In this document: piece by piece, positions 35,185-43,447 of the stretch | Layout of the letters: each line of letters starts with the position of its first letter | How positions within the stretch are numbered: position 1 is the stretch's first letter | The notes under the pieces: model-generated | What the model saw: the letters and a program-made list of their open reading frames with translations, nothing else | Databases searched by the model: none | What the model was told of the DNA's origin: nothing | Source of the DNA: Spirochaetales bacterium | Lineage (GTDB): Bacteria > Spirochaetota > Spirochaetia > CADAEX01 | DNA length: 64,000 nucleotides | Assembly: GCA_024233785.1 (NCBI GenBank) | Contig: JACKPD010000009.1 | Location: forward strand, 1 to 64,000 | Direction of reading: 5' to 3' | Made by a program: the position numbers and the translations under genes

Positions 35185-35268
35185 GCCGGCGTGGCGAAAT
35201 TGGTAGACGCAGCAGACTCAAAATCTGCCGGGGGCAACTCTGTATCGGTTCAAGTCCGATCGCCGGTA
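35185..35268 (+). tRNA. tRNA-Leu (anticodon CAA)
   Basis: A complete type II cloverleaf. The acceptor arms GCCGGCG and CGCCGGT pair with one terminal G-T and discriminator A. The D arm has TTGGTAGACGC. The anticodon stem GCAGA/TCTGC encloses the loop CTCAAAA, giving anticodon CAA that reads TTG. A variable arm follows, then the T arm with GGTTCAAGTCC. No CCA is encoded. It is isolated between a radical-SAM gene and a hemolysin-III gene, with a possible promoter at 35128. Confidence 0.97.
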
Positions 35269-35289
35269 AAAACATTTTACCCCCTTAAA

Positions 35290-35964
35290 TCAGTACGGAA
35301 GCACAACAGTATACATTAAAATATAGTGCATTAACGAACCGGCTATAACAAACAGATGCCAGATTTCATGAAAGCCGAATTTTCCCTTAACAGGATTCGG
35401 TTTTTCAATTGTAAAGATAACACTTCCTGCGGTATAGAAAAATCCCCCTGCTCCCAGATACAGCACGGCGGCCATACCGGCCCTCGCGGCAAAAGGGACA
35501 ACAATAAAAACAGCAGACCAGCCCATAGAGATAAAAAGTGTTGTTGTAAACCACCTGGGAATGCCGGGGATAAGAATGCGGACCGCAGCTCCCGCAAGAG
35601 CACATACCCAGCAGACCCCGAATATTACCCAGCCGTAGGGAGTGTCCCGCAGTATTACCAGTGACAGCGGCGTTAAGGACCCTGCGATCAGAAGAAAAAT
35701 CGAACTGTAATCGAGCGACCTCAAAAATTTTTTCAGTTTTGCACCGCATTTTAAGCCATGATGCAGCGCGCTTGACACATAAAGCAGCAGAAGTGTAATG
35801 GAATAAACAGAAAATGCTGTTATTTTCCAGGGATCACCTGTTAAACCGGCCTTTGCAATCAGAAGCGACCCGCCCGCAAGAGTAAAAAATGCCGCGGCAG
35901 AATGGAATGCTGTATTAAAAATTTCATCTGTTACATGGATGCTTCCATCCCTGCTTTTTTTCAT
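35290..35964 (-). CDS. hemolysin III / PAQR-family membrane protein
   Basis: Seven-helix inner-membrane protein of the HlyIII/YqfA family (PAQR superfamily). The metal-site motifs are visible: FHSAAAFFTLAGG in the first helix region, SSALHHG, DYSSIFLLIAGSLTP, and the C-terminal HEIWHLFVIAGSLMH with paired histidines. 224 residues is typical. The family has proposed hydrolase activity; a hemolytic role is not established in most members. AAGGAACAAT precedes ATG 35964. It is divergent from the orphan gene at 36000. Confidence 0.92.
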   Translation of the reverse strand: MKKSRDGSIHVTDEIFNTAFHSAAAFFTLAGGSLLIAKAGLTGDPWKITAFSVYSITLLLLYVSSALHHGLKCGAKLKKFLRSLDYSSIFLLIAGSLTPLSLVILRDTPYGWVIFGVCWVCALAGAAVRILIPGIPRWFTTTLFISMGWSAVFIVVPFAARAGMAAVLYLGAGGFFYTAGSVIFTIEKPNPVKGKFGFHEIWHLFVIAGSLMHYILMYTVVLPY

Positions 35965-35999
35965 ATTGTTCCTTGAATATTCCGGAATCCGGAATCTGT

Positions 36000-36452
36000 A
36001 TGTTTCCGTTTTATTATAGACAATTTAAAGACTCTATCAATATCAGAAGAACAGAGAGCATTGACTACCGGAAAGGGTTATTTATATATTTAATTCCTAT
36101 GGGAATTTCAATTAAGGATTTTGCGGAAAAGATACTCGGACTGGAGCATGAGGATCTTAAAAAAAGGGAAATATTTATAAAATTTATTATAGCTGCGGGA
36201 AAAGTTGTTTTTGATCCCCAGCTTTTTGTAAATTTTGAAAAAACCTACGGTGAAGGCTCTCTTTACCATAAGGATATAGCTGATGCCAATATGATTGAAA
36301 AAGGCCAGGTTTACGGGGGAGCATATGCTGCAGTTTCCTGGGACAGGGTAAGGATAACCGGGAAAAGCATGGACTTCGGAGGCATCGAAGGGTACGAGGA
36401 AGTGGTAAGAAGCTATTTTGAAAACTATTTTGAGAACAGCGTCACTTTATAG
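36000..36452 (+). CDS. orphan hypothetical protein, about 150 aa
   Basis: I do not recognise this protein. It is mixed alpha/beta with a Lys/Glu-rich centre (LGLEHEDLKKREIFIKFIIA), a Gly/Tyr segment (VYGGAYAAVSWDRV) and an aromatic, acidic C-terminus. No signal peptide or membrane helix is clear. The start is unsettled: ATG 36000 follows GGAATCTGT, but ATG 36099 is also in frame, and TTGACT (36061) with TATATT (36085) could place a promoter just before it. The next gene is convergent, at 36491. Confidence 0.6.
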   Translation: MFPFYYRQFKDSINIRRTESIDYRKGLFIYLIPMGISIKDFAEKILGLEHEDLKKREIFIKFIIAAGKVVFDPQLFVNFEKTYGEGSLYHKDIADANMIEKGQVYGGAYAAVSWDRVRITGKSMDFGGIEGYEEVVRSYFENYFENSVTL

Positions 36453-36490
36453 CAGCAGATAATAGACCTGGATGGGATACACTTCCTTTT

Positions 36491-39367
36491 TCACACACCG
36501 GGTGCAGCTCCTGTAGTGTCTGCCTTGTCAGCTGCAGGCTGTTCTGATTTAAATCCCTTTCTTTCCATTTTTCCCCATCCGCTTACCTGCTTGAGGCTGC
36601 TGACATATCCCCTTACGCGGAGAAAGCTTGAAATCTGCCTGAATCCGAACGCTTCAAGAAATGAGTATAATATCAGGAGGATGCGGTCTTTTGTCCTGAA
36701 TATTTCAGTTTTATATTCTGAAATATAAAGCGAGCAGTTTGTAACAAAAATGCTGTAAAAAACCGCAGCTGTGACAAAGAATAAAGAAGTCTGAAAATCA
36801 GCCATACCCAGAGCAAGGGCAGTGAAGAACACAAGATAGCCCTGAAGCTCAAGCCAGGGCCCCAGCATTTCAAATATAAAATAATAGGGAAAAGCGATAA
36901 GTCCGGCAGTACCGAAACGGGGATTGAAAAGCATTTTCAGATGATATGTCATGATATCAATCAGACCGCGCTGCCACCTGTCCCGCTGCCGGAAAATAAT
37001 CTTCCAGCTCTCTGGAATTTCTGTCCAGCAGTTTGCGTCAAAGGTATATTTTATGATTGAATCCTCTTTTTTTTCCATGCAGACCCGTTTAAGTCTTACA
37101 ACAAGCTCCATATCCTCGCCTACAGTGTCCTTGTCAAGAAAACTGCTCTCTGTCATATAACCGTGGTTGGCTATTACCATTTTTCTGTTAAACACTCCGA
37201 AGGCTCCGGATACTATCAGCAGGGCATTGATATGCGCCCAGCCTATCCTCCCTGCCATAAACGCTCTCAGGTATTCAACAGTCTGAAATCTTGCCAGATT
37301 GTTCTTTCCAACTCCTATTTTCCTGATATAACCGTTTTTAATATCACAGCCGTTAACAGGCAGAATATTGCCTCCAGCAGCAATCACCTCTTTTTCATCA
37401 TCAAGAAAGCTTCCGGTAATTCTGAGAATTGCGTCCCTTTCAAGGAGGGAATCCGAATCTATCCCTACAAAATACTCTTTGGATGAGGCATTTATCCCGC
37501 AGTTAAGAGAATCTGCCTTGCCTCCGTTCATTTTGTCCACAAAGATAAGCTCAGGATATTTTGCCCCCCTGTAAACAGCCCTGATCTCCCTGGTGTTAAG
37601 CTTAAGTTCAAAATTCAGTTCGCTCTTTTCAAGTTCGAAATATTTAATAACCTTCTCCATTGTTTTGTCTTTTGATCCGTCATTTACTACTATTACCTCA
37701 AAATCCGGGTACCTGAGGTTAAGGAGAGAGTTTATACTTTCAATAATTGTACTTTCTTCATTATAGGCCGGGGCAATTATTGATATTGAAGGGAGAATAT
37801 TCTCTTTGAAGAGAAACGAAACTTTTTTTAATTCCGCGTATTTTCCCTGTTTTACAACTCCAAGCAGGGAGAAAACAAGCATCAGGCAATAAAATGAATT
37901 CAGGGCAATTGAATAAAAAGAAAAGAAAATTATAAAAAATGATATATATTCGGTAACAGCATAAAGCAGTGTGCCGCCCAAAAGAGAATTCCTGTTCAGG
38001 ATAAAAAAAGTGACAGGAAAACCAAGAAGTGTAAAAGCAAGGAATACCCATAAAAGAAAGATTTTTCCCTTTTCTTTTGATGTTCTTGGTTTTTCAGGCA
38101 GGGGAATTCCTGAAAGGCCGATTCTATTCAGGACTTTCTCATCAAGGTACATTCTGAACTGGTCAATCACGGCAGGATTATCAGATTCATTGATTATTTC
38201 CACAATCTGTTTTTCAATAACAGTATTGCTGTTCCTGTTCATAAAGTTAATTATTCCGCTAACCTTTCCCCTTAATACCAGGTTCCTTGTAAGGTCTTTA
38301 ACTTCTTTTATATTGCTCCCGAGCAGCTTTTCAAAAACATACTCGAGCCTGTAGGAGACAATATCTGTAAGTTTTTCCTTAATTGCGGCATCTGTTTCAT
38401 TAAAAGCTCTCTGAACAAGGTGCCTGTAATAAGCGGGGATTTTTTTTACGACAGAAGAGAGGGCCGCAGCTGCTGTACTGCTGACCGAATCATCCGAAAG
38501 GAAATGGATAAGAAGGCTCACGCTGTGATGTGAAGGATTTTCACCAAGCGCTTCAACAGCAACGGTCCTGATTTCCCTGTCCTCATTTATCAGGTATTCG
38601 TTGATATTAATACTGTCAAAATAATATTTCGATGCGACACGGAAGGCGGCCAGTGATACTTCCCGGTCCGGTGAGGTCGTTTTATCAATAATATAGTCTG
38701 TTAAGATAGCTGAAGGGAATTTTGAAGCATAATATATAAAAAGAAGTTCAATATCCTTGTTTTTTCTTTCTTTCAATATTTCAAAATAATCAAGAAGGGC
38801 AATATTGAATCCGCTTACGATGCTCCAGAAAGCAGGCCTTCTTTTTTCCGGGAGATCCTTTAAACTGTCAATTACCTCAGGAATTACAGCCGGGTCATCC
38901 TGCCCCACCAGTGAATTAACAATGAAGAGTTTTGTACGTATCTTTTTTTCCCTCAGAAGAGCCGCAAGAAGCGCATTTTTAAATTTGGAGCATTTAAAAT
39001 ATCCCATAATAATCGCGGCATAGGTTTTCCTATACCTGTTTCTGCTGCCAAGAAGCCATTTTATAAGCCTGTTTATAATATTCCACTCTTCAAACAGCGA
39101 TATAAGCCGGTTGTTTATCTCCGCACTCATTTCAACTGACTGAAGGAGATCGACATATTGGTCAATGATTATCTTCCAGTCTTTTTTAACAGGGGTATAT
39201 CCCGCCTCTGTTCCTTCAGACAGGGAACTGATCCAGTTGATTATCTGTCTTTTCCTTTTTCTGTATTCCCTCTGTTTTCTGATATTTAAAGAAATCAGAA
39301 TCAGGGAAAATAAATTCAGAGCAAGAACCACGGCAAAAAGAGTGAAAACAAAATAATCAGAAATCAT
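36491..39367 (-). CDS. HEAT-repeat GT2 processive glycosyltransferase
   Basis: Membrane glycosyltransferase of 958 residues. A TM helix at about 7-28 is followed by helical HEAT-like repeats at 110-410 (EDREIRTVAVEALGENPSHH is the clearest unit). TM helices lie at 435-457, 468-505 and several at 820-885. The GT2A domain spans 525-800: IIAPAYNEE, VVNDGSKDKT, DSDS (637-640) as the metal site, GEDMEL with catalytic Asp752, and RQRDRWQRG, the QxxRW motif of processive synthases (cellulose, PNAG, hyaluronan type). It therefore probably polymerises and translocates a polysaccharide. The ATG overlaps the stop of the preceding regulator by four bases (ATGA), so HEAT repeats and regulator may interact. 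Product unknown. Confidence 0.88.
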   Translation of the reverse strand: MISDYFVFTLFAVVLALNLFSLILISLNIRKQREYRKRKRQIINWISSLSEGTEAGYTPVKKDWKIIIDQYVDLLQSVEMSAEINNRLISLFEEWNIINRLIKWLLGSRNRYRKTYAAIIMGYFKCSKFKNALLAALLREKKIRTKLFIVNSLVGQDDPAVIPEVIDSLKDLPEKRRPAFWSIVSGFNIALLDYFEILKERKNKDIELLFIYYASKFPSAILTDYIIDKTTSPDREVSLAAFRVASKYYFDSININEYLINEDREIRTVAVEALGENPSHHSVSLLIHFLSDDSVSSTAAAALSSVVKKIPAYYRHLVQRAFNETDAAIKEKLTDIVSYRLEYVFEKLLGSNIKEVKDLTRNLVLRGKVSGIINFMNRNSNTVIEKQIVEIINESDNPAVIDQFRMYLDEKVLNRIGLSGIPLPEKPRTSKEKGKIFLLWVFLAFTLLGFPVTFFILNRNSLLGGTLLYAVTEYISFFIIFFSFYSIALNSFYCLMLVFSLLGVVKQGKYAELKKVSFLFKENILPSISIIAPAYNEESTIIESINSLLNLRYPDFEVIVVNDGSKDKTMEKVIKYFELEKSELNFELKLNTREIRAVYRGAKYPELIFVDKMNGGKADSLNCGINASSKEYFVGIDSDSLLERDAILRITGSFLDDEKEVIAAGGNILPVNGCDIKNGYIRKIGVGKNNLARFQTVEYLRAFMAGRIGWAHINALLIVSGAFGVFNRKMVIANHGYMTESSFLDKDTVGEDMELVVRLKRVCMEKKEDSIIKYTFDANCWTEIPESWKIIFRQRDRWQRGLIDIMTYHLKMLFNPRFGTAGLIAFPYYFIFEMLGPWLELQGYLVFFTALALGMADFQTSLFFVTAAVFYSIFVTNCSLYISEYKTEIFRTKDRILLILYSFLEAFGFRQISSFLRVRGYVSSLKQVSGWGKMERKGFKSEQPAADKADTTGAAPGV

Positions 39368-41406
39368 CCGGACTTCCTGCTGAGTATATTGTCAATAATT
39401 CCTGTCAGCTCTATAAGGGAATAGGGTTTCTGAAAATAATGAAAAATGTTAAGGGAATTGGCTTTTATTATGTATTCATCGTTTTTTTTGTGTGAAACAA
39501 TGATAAAAGGGATACTGCTTACAGAGGATTCTGACAAAAGTCCCTGTTTTATTGCGAATCCGTTAACACCAGGCACCATAATCTCGCTTACAATTACAGA
39601 GGGTTTTTCCTTTTTTATATATTCTACAGCATCGTTGCCGTCAGATAATATAAGAGAACTTATCCCTTTCTGGGTCAGACGCAAAGAAAGCAGTTCCGCA
39701 TATCCGGGATCAGGTTCGATTATTAAAACTGAAGTTACAGGCATAGCATTGTTTTCCGCTGCAGAACCTTTATCACAGATTGTGTTCCCCCCTCCCGCTC
39801 TTGCCATCTGGATCCGGGAGAGCCCGAGAGATATCAGGTTCTCAGGAATTTCTGTTCCTGCAAGATTACTCTGATAAAGTTCATAAAAATTTACTATGCC
39901 TGTCGAAACTGTTATATCCTCAATAAATACCGAAGAAGCGGCTATTCTTTCCCTCAGTTTTTCCGCTGTTATCATATCGCAGCCGCCTGAACATTCCGGT
40001 ATAAAATAGGCGAAAACAGGGCCGTTAAGCTTATAAACAAAGTGGGTGCTTCTTTCATCAGCTTCAGAAATATAGTTTCTTATAATATAGGCAACACCTC
40101 GCAGCGCATCATCGCCTTCTTCTCTTCCATAGCGGCTGTTTATTCCGAATATATCATCAAGAGATATAAAAAGAAGTGCGCTGTTAAGTTCCTTCTGTTC
40201 TGCAATGGAAAATTCCCTGGCAATAATCGCCCGGAAAAAAACCTCGTTTTTAAGGCCGGTTACAGGGCAGGTCGTCATCCTTTCCTCAATCTCTTCCAGG
40301 TCTGCTTTCATTCTTTTCCTGGTTCCGTGGATCCTGGCCATATTCTGATCAATTTCTATATTTTTGTTCCTTATATTCAGCACCACTTTATTAAACGCGA
40401 CAGGAAAGGAGATACTGTATTCCTTTGAAATTCTTCTGACCTGGGACTCAATCAGACTCAGCCATCCCATCCCTTTTTTCTCGAGCAGCACATTGAAAAA
40501 CTCTTCCCACAGGGCTTCCCCTTTTGATGTACTGGAGTCTATCCGGCCGGTATTTTCATTAATTGTAATCCCTGACCCGCGGTAGACAGAAACAACTTCA
40601 TCCAGAGAGTAAATCTGGATCAGCCTGTTCAGTACGTCGCCGCAGAGAATCTTGTATACTTTCGGGTCATTAATCTGACGCTGTTTTATATCACGGAAAG
40701 AACCGAAGTAAAAACCGCTGACCGCTTTCAGCACTGCCGGTATATTGTCAGATATTATCCCCCCCCTTGCCGGTGCGATGTGCCTGACAGGGAGCATTTT
40801 AAGTTTTTCAATTATTGATTTTACTATTTTTGAATCAGGCATGAAATGCTCATGATAAGCGGCAAGAGGTTCAAGATGGGATGTATTCAGGATAATTCCT
40901 TCACTTACTGTAAAAGAACTGAAAAGGCTTGATGAAAAAAGCACTGATGACTCAGGATGCAGTACCTGTATTTCTCCGGGAGTGCTCAGATATGATGCAG
41001 GGAAAAAAAGGAGCTGTTTTCCGTTCTTAAAAGCATATTCCCAGTTGTTTTCATTAACAATAAAAAGTCCCTTTCTCCATATCCCGCCTGTAATAAGGCG
41101 GCTGCACCTCCAGTGCATGGCAAGTTTTGCCTCAGGGCAGTCGTTCTCAAAGAGGGGAAGTGCGGAACACATGTCAGCGTCGGCCGAGGTAATTACAATC
41201 AGTACTATTTTTTCCAGGGAAACAAGAGTTTCAATTTCCTTTTTTACATTCTCAAATTCCCTGTATGGGCCTGTATTTACAAGTACCGCTTCATCATCAG
41301 AAATTACCAGGTAGATATTGGGATCAAGACTGCCAGGCAGACGCGGAGAAATACCGATCCTGTAGATGTTTTCCGTAATCCGGTATACTTCTGATTTATT
41401 TTCCAT
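39364..41406 (-). CDS. pseudo-MBL/degenerate GGDEF/pseudo-receiver regulator
   Basis: A 680-residue cytoplasmic protein with three signalling folds, each altered. Residues 5-235: metallo-beta-lactamase fold of the ODP (oxygen-binding di-iron) type, but the H-x-[HE]-x-D-H motif is replaced by TSADADMC (73-80). Residues 345-378: coiled-coil. Residues 380-535: GGDEF fold with the entry motif CPVTGLKN and LDDIF, but the signature reads NGPVF (461-465) and the I-site is R-S-T-H. Residues 557-675: receiver with Glu608 at the phospho-acceptor position (SEIMVPG) and Lys660 kept. It probably acts by binding rather than catalysis and may be constitutively on. The overlap with the GT2 gene suggests it controls the synthase. 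Its start codon follows a dyad at 41411-41430. Confidence 0.8.
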   Translation of the reverse strand: MENKSEVYRITENIYRIGISPRLPGSLDPNIYLVISDDEAVLVNTGPYREFENVKKEIETLVSLEKIVLIVITSADADMCSALPLFENDCPEAKLAMHWRCSRLITGGIWRKGLFIVNENNWEYAFKNGKQLLFFPASYLSTPGEIQVLHPESSVLFSSSLFSSFTVSEGIILNTSHLEPLAAYHEHFMPDSKIVKSIIEKLKMLPVRHIAPARGGIISDNIPAVLKAVSGFYFGSFRDIKQRQINDPKVYKILCGDVLNRLIQIYSLDEVVSVYRGSGITINENTGRIDSSTSKGEALWEEFFNVLLEKKGMGWLSLIESQVRRISKEYSISFPVAFNKVVLNIRNKNIEIDQNMARIHGTRKRMKADLEEIEERMTTCPVTGLKNEVFFRAIIAREFSIAEQKELNSALLFISLDDIFGINSRYGREEGDDALRGVAYIIRNYISEADERSTHFVYKLNGPVFAYFIPECSGGCDMITAEKLRERIAASSVFIEDITVSTGIVNFYELYQSNLAGTEIPENLISLGLSRIQMARAGGGNTICDKGSAAENNAMPVTSVLIIEPDPGYAELLSLRLTQKGISSLILSDGNDAVEYIKKEKPSVIVSEIMVPGVNGFAIKQGLLSESSVSSIPFIIVSHKKNDEYIIKANSLNIFHYFQKPYSLIELTGIIDNILSRKSG

Positions 41407-41410
41407 ATAT

Positions 41411-41430
41411 AATAATTTTCGAGAATTATT
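41411..41430. promoter_or_regulatory. dyad immediately upstream of the regulator start
   Basis: AATAATT (41411-41417) and AATTATT (41424-41430) flank a six-base centre (TTCGAG). It ends five bases before the minus-strand ATG 41406, where a ribosome site should be and is not seen. It could be an operator, a self-regulatory site, or an mRNA hairpin blocking initiation. Confidence 0.45.
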
Positions 41431-41463
41431 GGAATTTCATGACCAATTTATTATTTTAGAGAG

Positions 41464-41525
41464 ATATCGATGCAAACTATTATATTATAGCATGAACTTT
41501 CTTTTATAACATAAACTATCGATAT
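41464..41525. promoter_or_regulatory. ATATCGAT / ATCGATAT inverted pair in the divergent promoter region
   Basis: ATATCGAT (41464-41471) and ATCGATAT (41518-41525) are inverted copies, 54 bases centre to centre, about five helical turns. AAACTAT also occurs near both. They lie between the regulator/synthase operon and the divergent TPR-barrel gene, a suitable place for a shared looping operator. A TATAAC at about 41505 may be a plus-strand -10. Confidence 0.4.
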
Positions 41526-41568
41526 ATAGAATATATGCCGTTAAAGGCAGAAAAGTGAGGTTGACCCG

Positions 41569-42912
41569 ATGAAAATTCTAAAGATGTATATTTTAACCCT
41601 TCTTTTTCTTACTCTGACAGTAAATTATGCAGCAGCACAGAGTGCGGCAGTAGATTCAGAAATAGATAAACTGCTTGACCGGGGTATAAATTATGAACAG
41701 ACCGGTAATCTCGACGCGGCAATAATAAACTACAGGCTTGTTCTTGAGACAGACAGCAGCAATGTTCCGGCGCAGGTCAGACTGGCAAAACTTCTAAGCT
41801 GGCAGCTCAAGCTTGACGAAGCCCTTGCGATTCTTGATCCGCTTCTTGAGAAAAACCCTGATTTAAGCGAAGCAATTTTCAGGAAAGCCCAGATTCTAAG
41901 CTGGATGAAAAGATATGATGAATCAATTATCCTTTACAAACGGTACCTTGAGCTTGAACCGGACAACCCGGACGGATTTGCCGGTATCGCCAGAACATAT
42001 TTCTGGTCGGAGGATTATGATAACGCAGTTATATTCTTCAACAAGGCGATTGAAGCAGGATACTATAATGTAACAGAATGCCGGCTTAACCTTGCAAAGA
42101 TGTATCTAAACCTGAATGACCCGGAAAACGCGAAGAGAGAACTGGATCTTGTTTTCTTGAAAGAACCGGAAAACCGGCAGGCAAAAGAGCTCTATTCATC
42201 GCTGCCCCGTTTTATGAAATATGAGGCTTCCCTTGCATTAAGGGGAGAACAGTACCCTGATTCGCTTTTTGGTTTTAAAGCCTCCCCGTTCTTTGTTTAC
42301 AGACCCGGTAAAAGCTGGGAACTGCTGGCAGGTTATGATTACTACGCCCTTGACGGCAAGAATGACAATACCTTCACTGCGGGTGCAGTTTTCAAGGGTG
42401 TAAAAGGGCTTTCAATCGGGAGCGAGGCCAGTATAACACCCAGCCCTGATTATTTTGAGGCATTCGGTTTCACAAACTACGTCAGCTACAGCATAACCAG
42501 AAAAATCGGGGCAGGTCTGACTGTTGAATCCCTTTTTTACAGGAACAACGAAAACCTTGTACTTGAAGACGAGACACTTTATATAATTAAACCTTCCGCA
42601 AGCTATTTTTTTACAGATATAAGCAACGCAACTGTGCAGTACATAAGCTATAAATACGCAACAGGATTCTCAGCTTCAGCAGTTTCACTAAATATTGTTA
42701 TTGAATACTATAAGGACAATCCCTTAAATTTTGCGCTAACCTATGGCGGGGATTATGAGTCAAAGAATAGCGACCGGACTATTTTTGAAGCCGGCGGAGG
42801 CTTGTCCTATAAATTCACAAATAATTTCGAACTTTCCTTAGGTTATAATCATGTTAAATCGGAATACAGCGATGTCAACCAGTTTACAATAACACCTATA
42901 TACAGATGGTAA
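41569..42912 (+). CDS. TPR and YaiO-like outer-membrane beta-barrel protein
   Basis: Exported protein with signal peptide 1-23 (cleavage near AAA-QS). Periplasmic TPR repeats occupy about 28-215 (LDRGINYEQTGNLDAAIINY, EAIFRKAQILSWMKRYDESI, DGFAGIARTYFWSEDYDNAV). Residues 222-447 form a beta-barrel of amphipathic strands that ends with a C-terminal Trp (TITPIYRW), as Bam substrates usually do. TPR followed by a barrel is the pattern of YaiO-type proteins and of exopolysaccharide porins such as BcsC, PgaA and AlgK/E. GTGAGG lies eight bases before ATG 41569. It is divergent from the glycosyltransferase operon, so it is a good candidate for the matching export channel. Confidence 0.85.
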   Translation: MKILKMYILTLLFLTLTVNYAAAQSAAVDSEIDKLLDRGINYEQTGNLDAAIINYRLVLETDSSNVPAQVRLAKLLSWQLKLDEALAILDPLLEKNPDLSEAIFRKAQILSWMKRYDESIILYKRYLELEPDNPDGFAGIARTYFWSEDYDNAVIFFNKAIEAGYYNVTECRLNLAKMYLNLNDPENAKRELDLVFLKEPENRQAKELYSSLPRFMKYEASLALRGEQYPDSLFGFKASPFFVYRPGKSWELLAGYDYYALDGKNDNTFTAGAVFKGVKGLSIGSEASITPSPDYFEAFGFTNYVSYSITRKIGAGLTVESLFYRNNENLVLEDETLYIIKPSASYFFTDISNATVQYISYKYATGFSASAVSLNIVIEYYKDNPLNFALTYGGDYESKNSDRTIFEAGGGLSYKFTNNFELSLGYNHVKSEYSDVNQFTITPIYRW

Positions 42913-42915
42913 AAT

Positions 42916-43404
42916 ATGGAAACTGTTTTTCTTGATAAAATGCTCATTGATGCGGCTGACAAATCTTTTGAAGGGCTGCACGATGAAGCAGAAAAGATAC
43001 TGCTTGATGCTGCCGGAGAATTTCCCGGCAGTTATCTTGTCCACTATAACCTCGGGGTTTTATATGTGGAAACAGGAAAACCGGAAAAAGCAATTGCATC
43101 ACTTGAACAGGCTGAAAAACTTAAAGAAAATAATTGTGATATTCTCAACGAAAAAGCACTTGCATACCAGATGACAGGCAATATTAAAAAGGCTCTTGAG
43201 TATTATGAAAAAGCGCTTTTGTGCAGCTCATCTGGTCATGACAGGGCTCTAATCCAGAACAATCTGGGCGCCATTTATTTTTCAATGAATTCATTTGTCA
43301 AGGCAAAGGAGTTTTTTAATAAAGCGCTTACAGATGACGCCGGGCTGGAAGAGGCAAGACAGAATCTGCTGCTTGTAAATACATATCTGGGGATAATAGG
43401 CTGA
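42916..43404 (+). CDS. small TPR protein
   Basis: Soluble 162-residue protein with about four TPR units (YLVHYNLGVLYVETGKPEKA, DILNEKALAYQMTGNIKKAL, ALIQNNLGAIYFSMNSFVKA). No signal peptide. It starts three bases after the stop of the TPR-barrel gene, so they are cotranscribed and probably coupled. It may recruit the synthase or the regulator in the cytoplasm; this is inference from context. Confidence 0.82.
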   Translation: METVFLDKMLIDAADKSFEGLHDEAEKILLDAAGEFPGSYLVHYNLGVLYVETGKPEKAIASLEQAEKLKENNCDILNEKALAYQMTGNIKKALEYYEKALLCSSSGHDRALIQNNLGAIYFSMNSFVKAKEFFNKALTDDAGLEEARQNLLLVNTYLGIIG

Positions 43405-43447
43405 AACATTCTGATTACAGTGAAATTTATTAGAGCTGCGTAAATAC

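Noticed and set aside
41558..41563. TTGACC as a -35 element
   Set aside because: It lies within the ribosome-site spacer directly before ATG 41569, so it cannot drive that gene.
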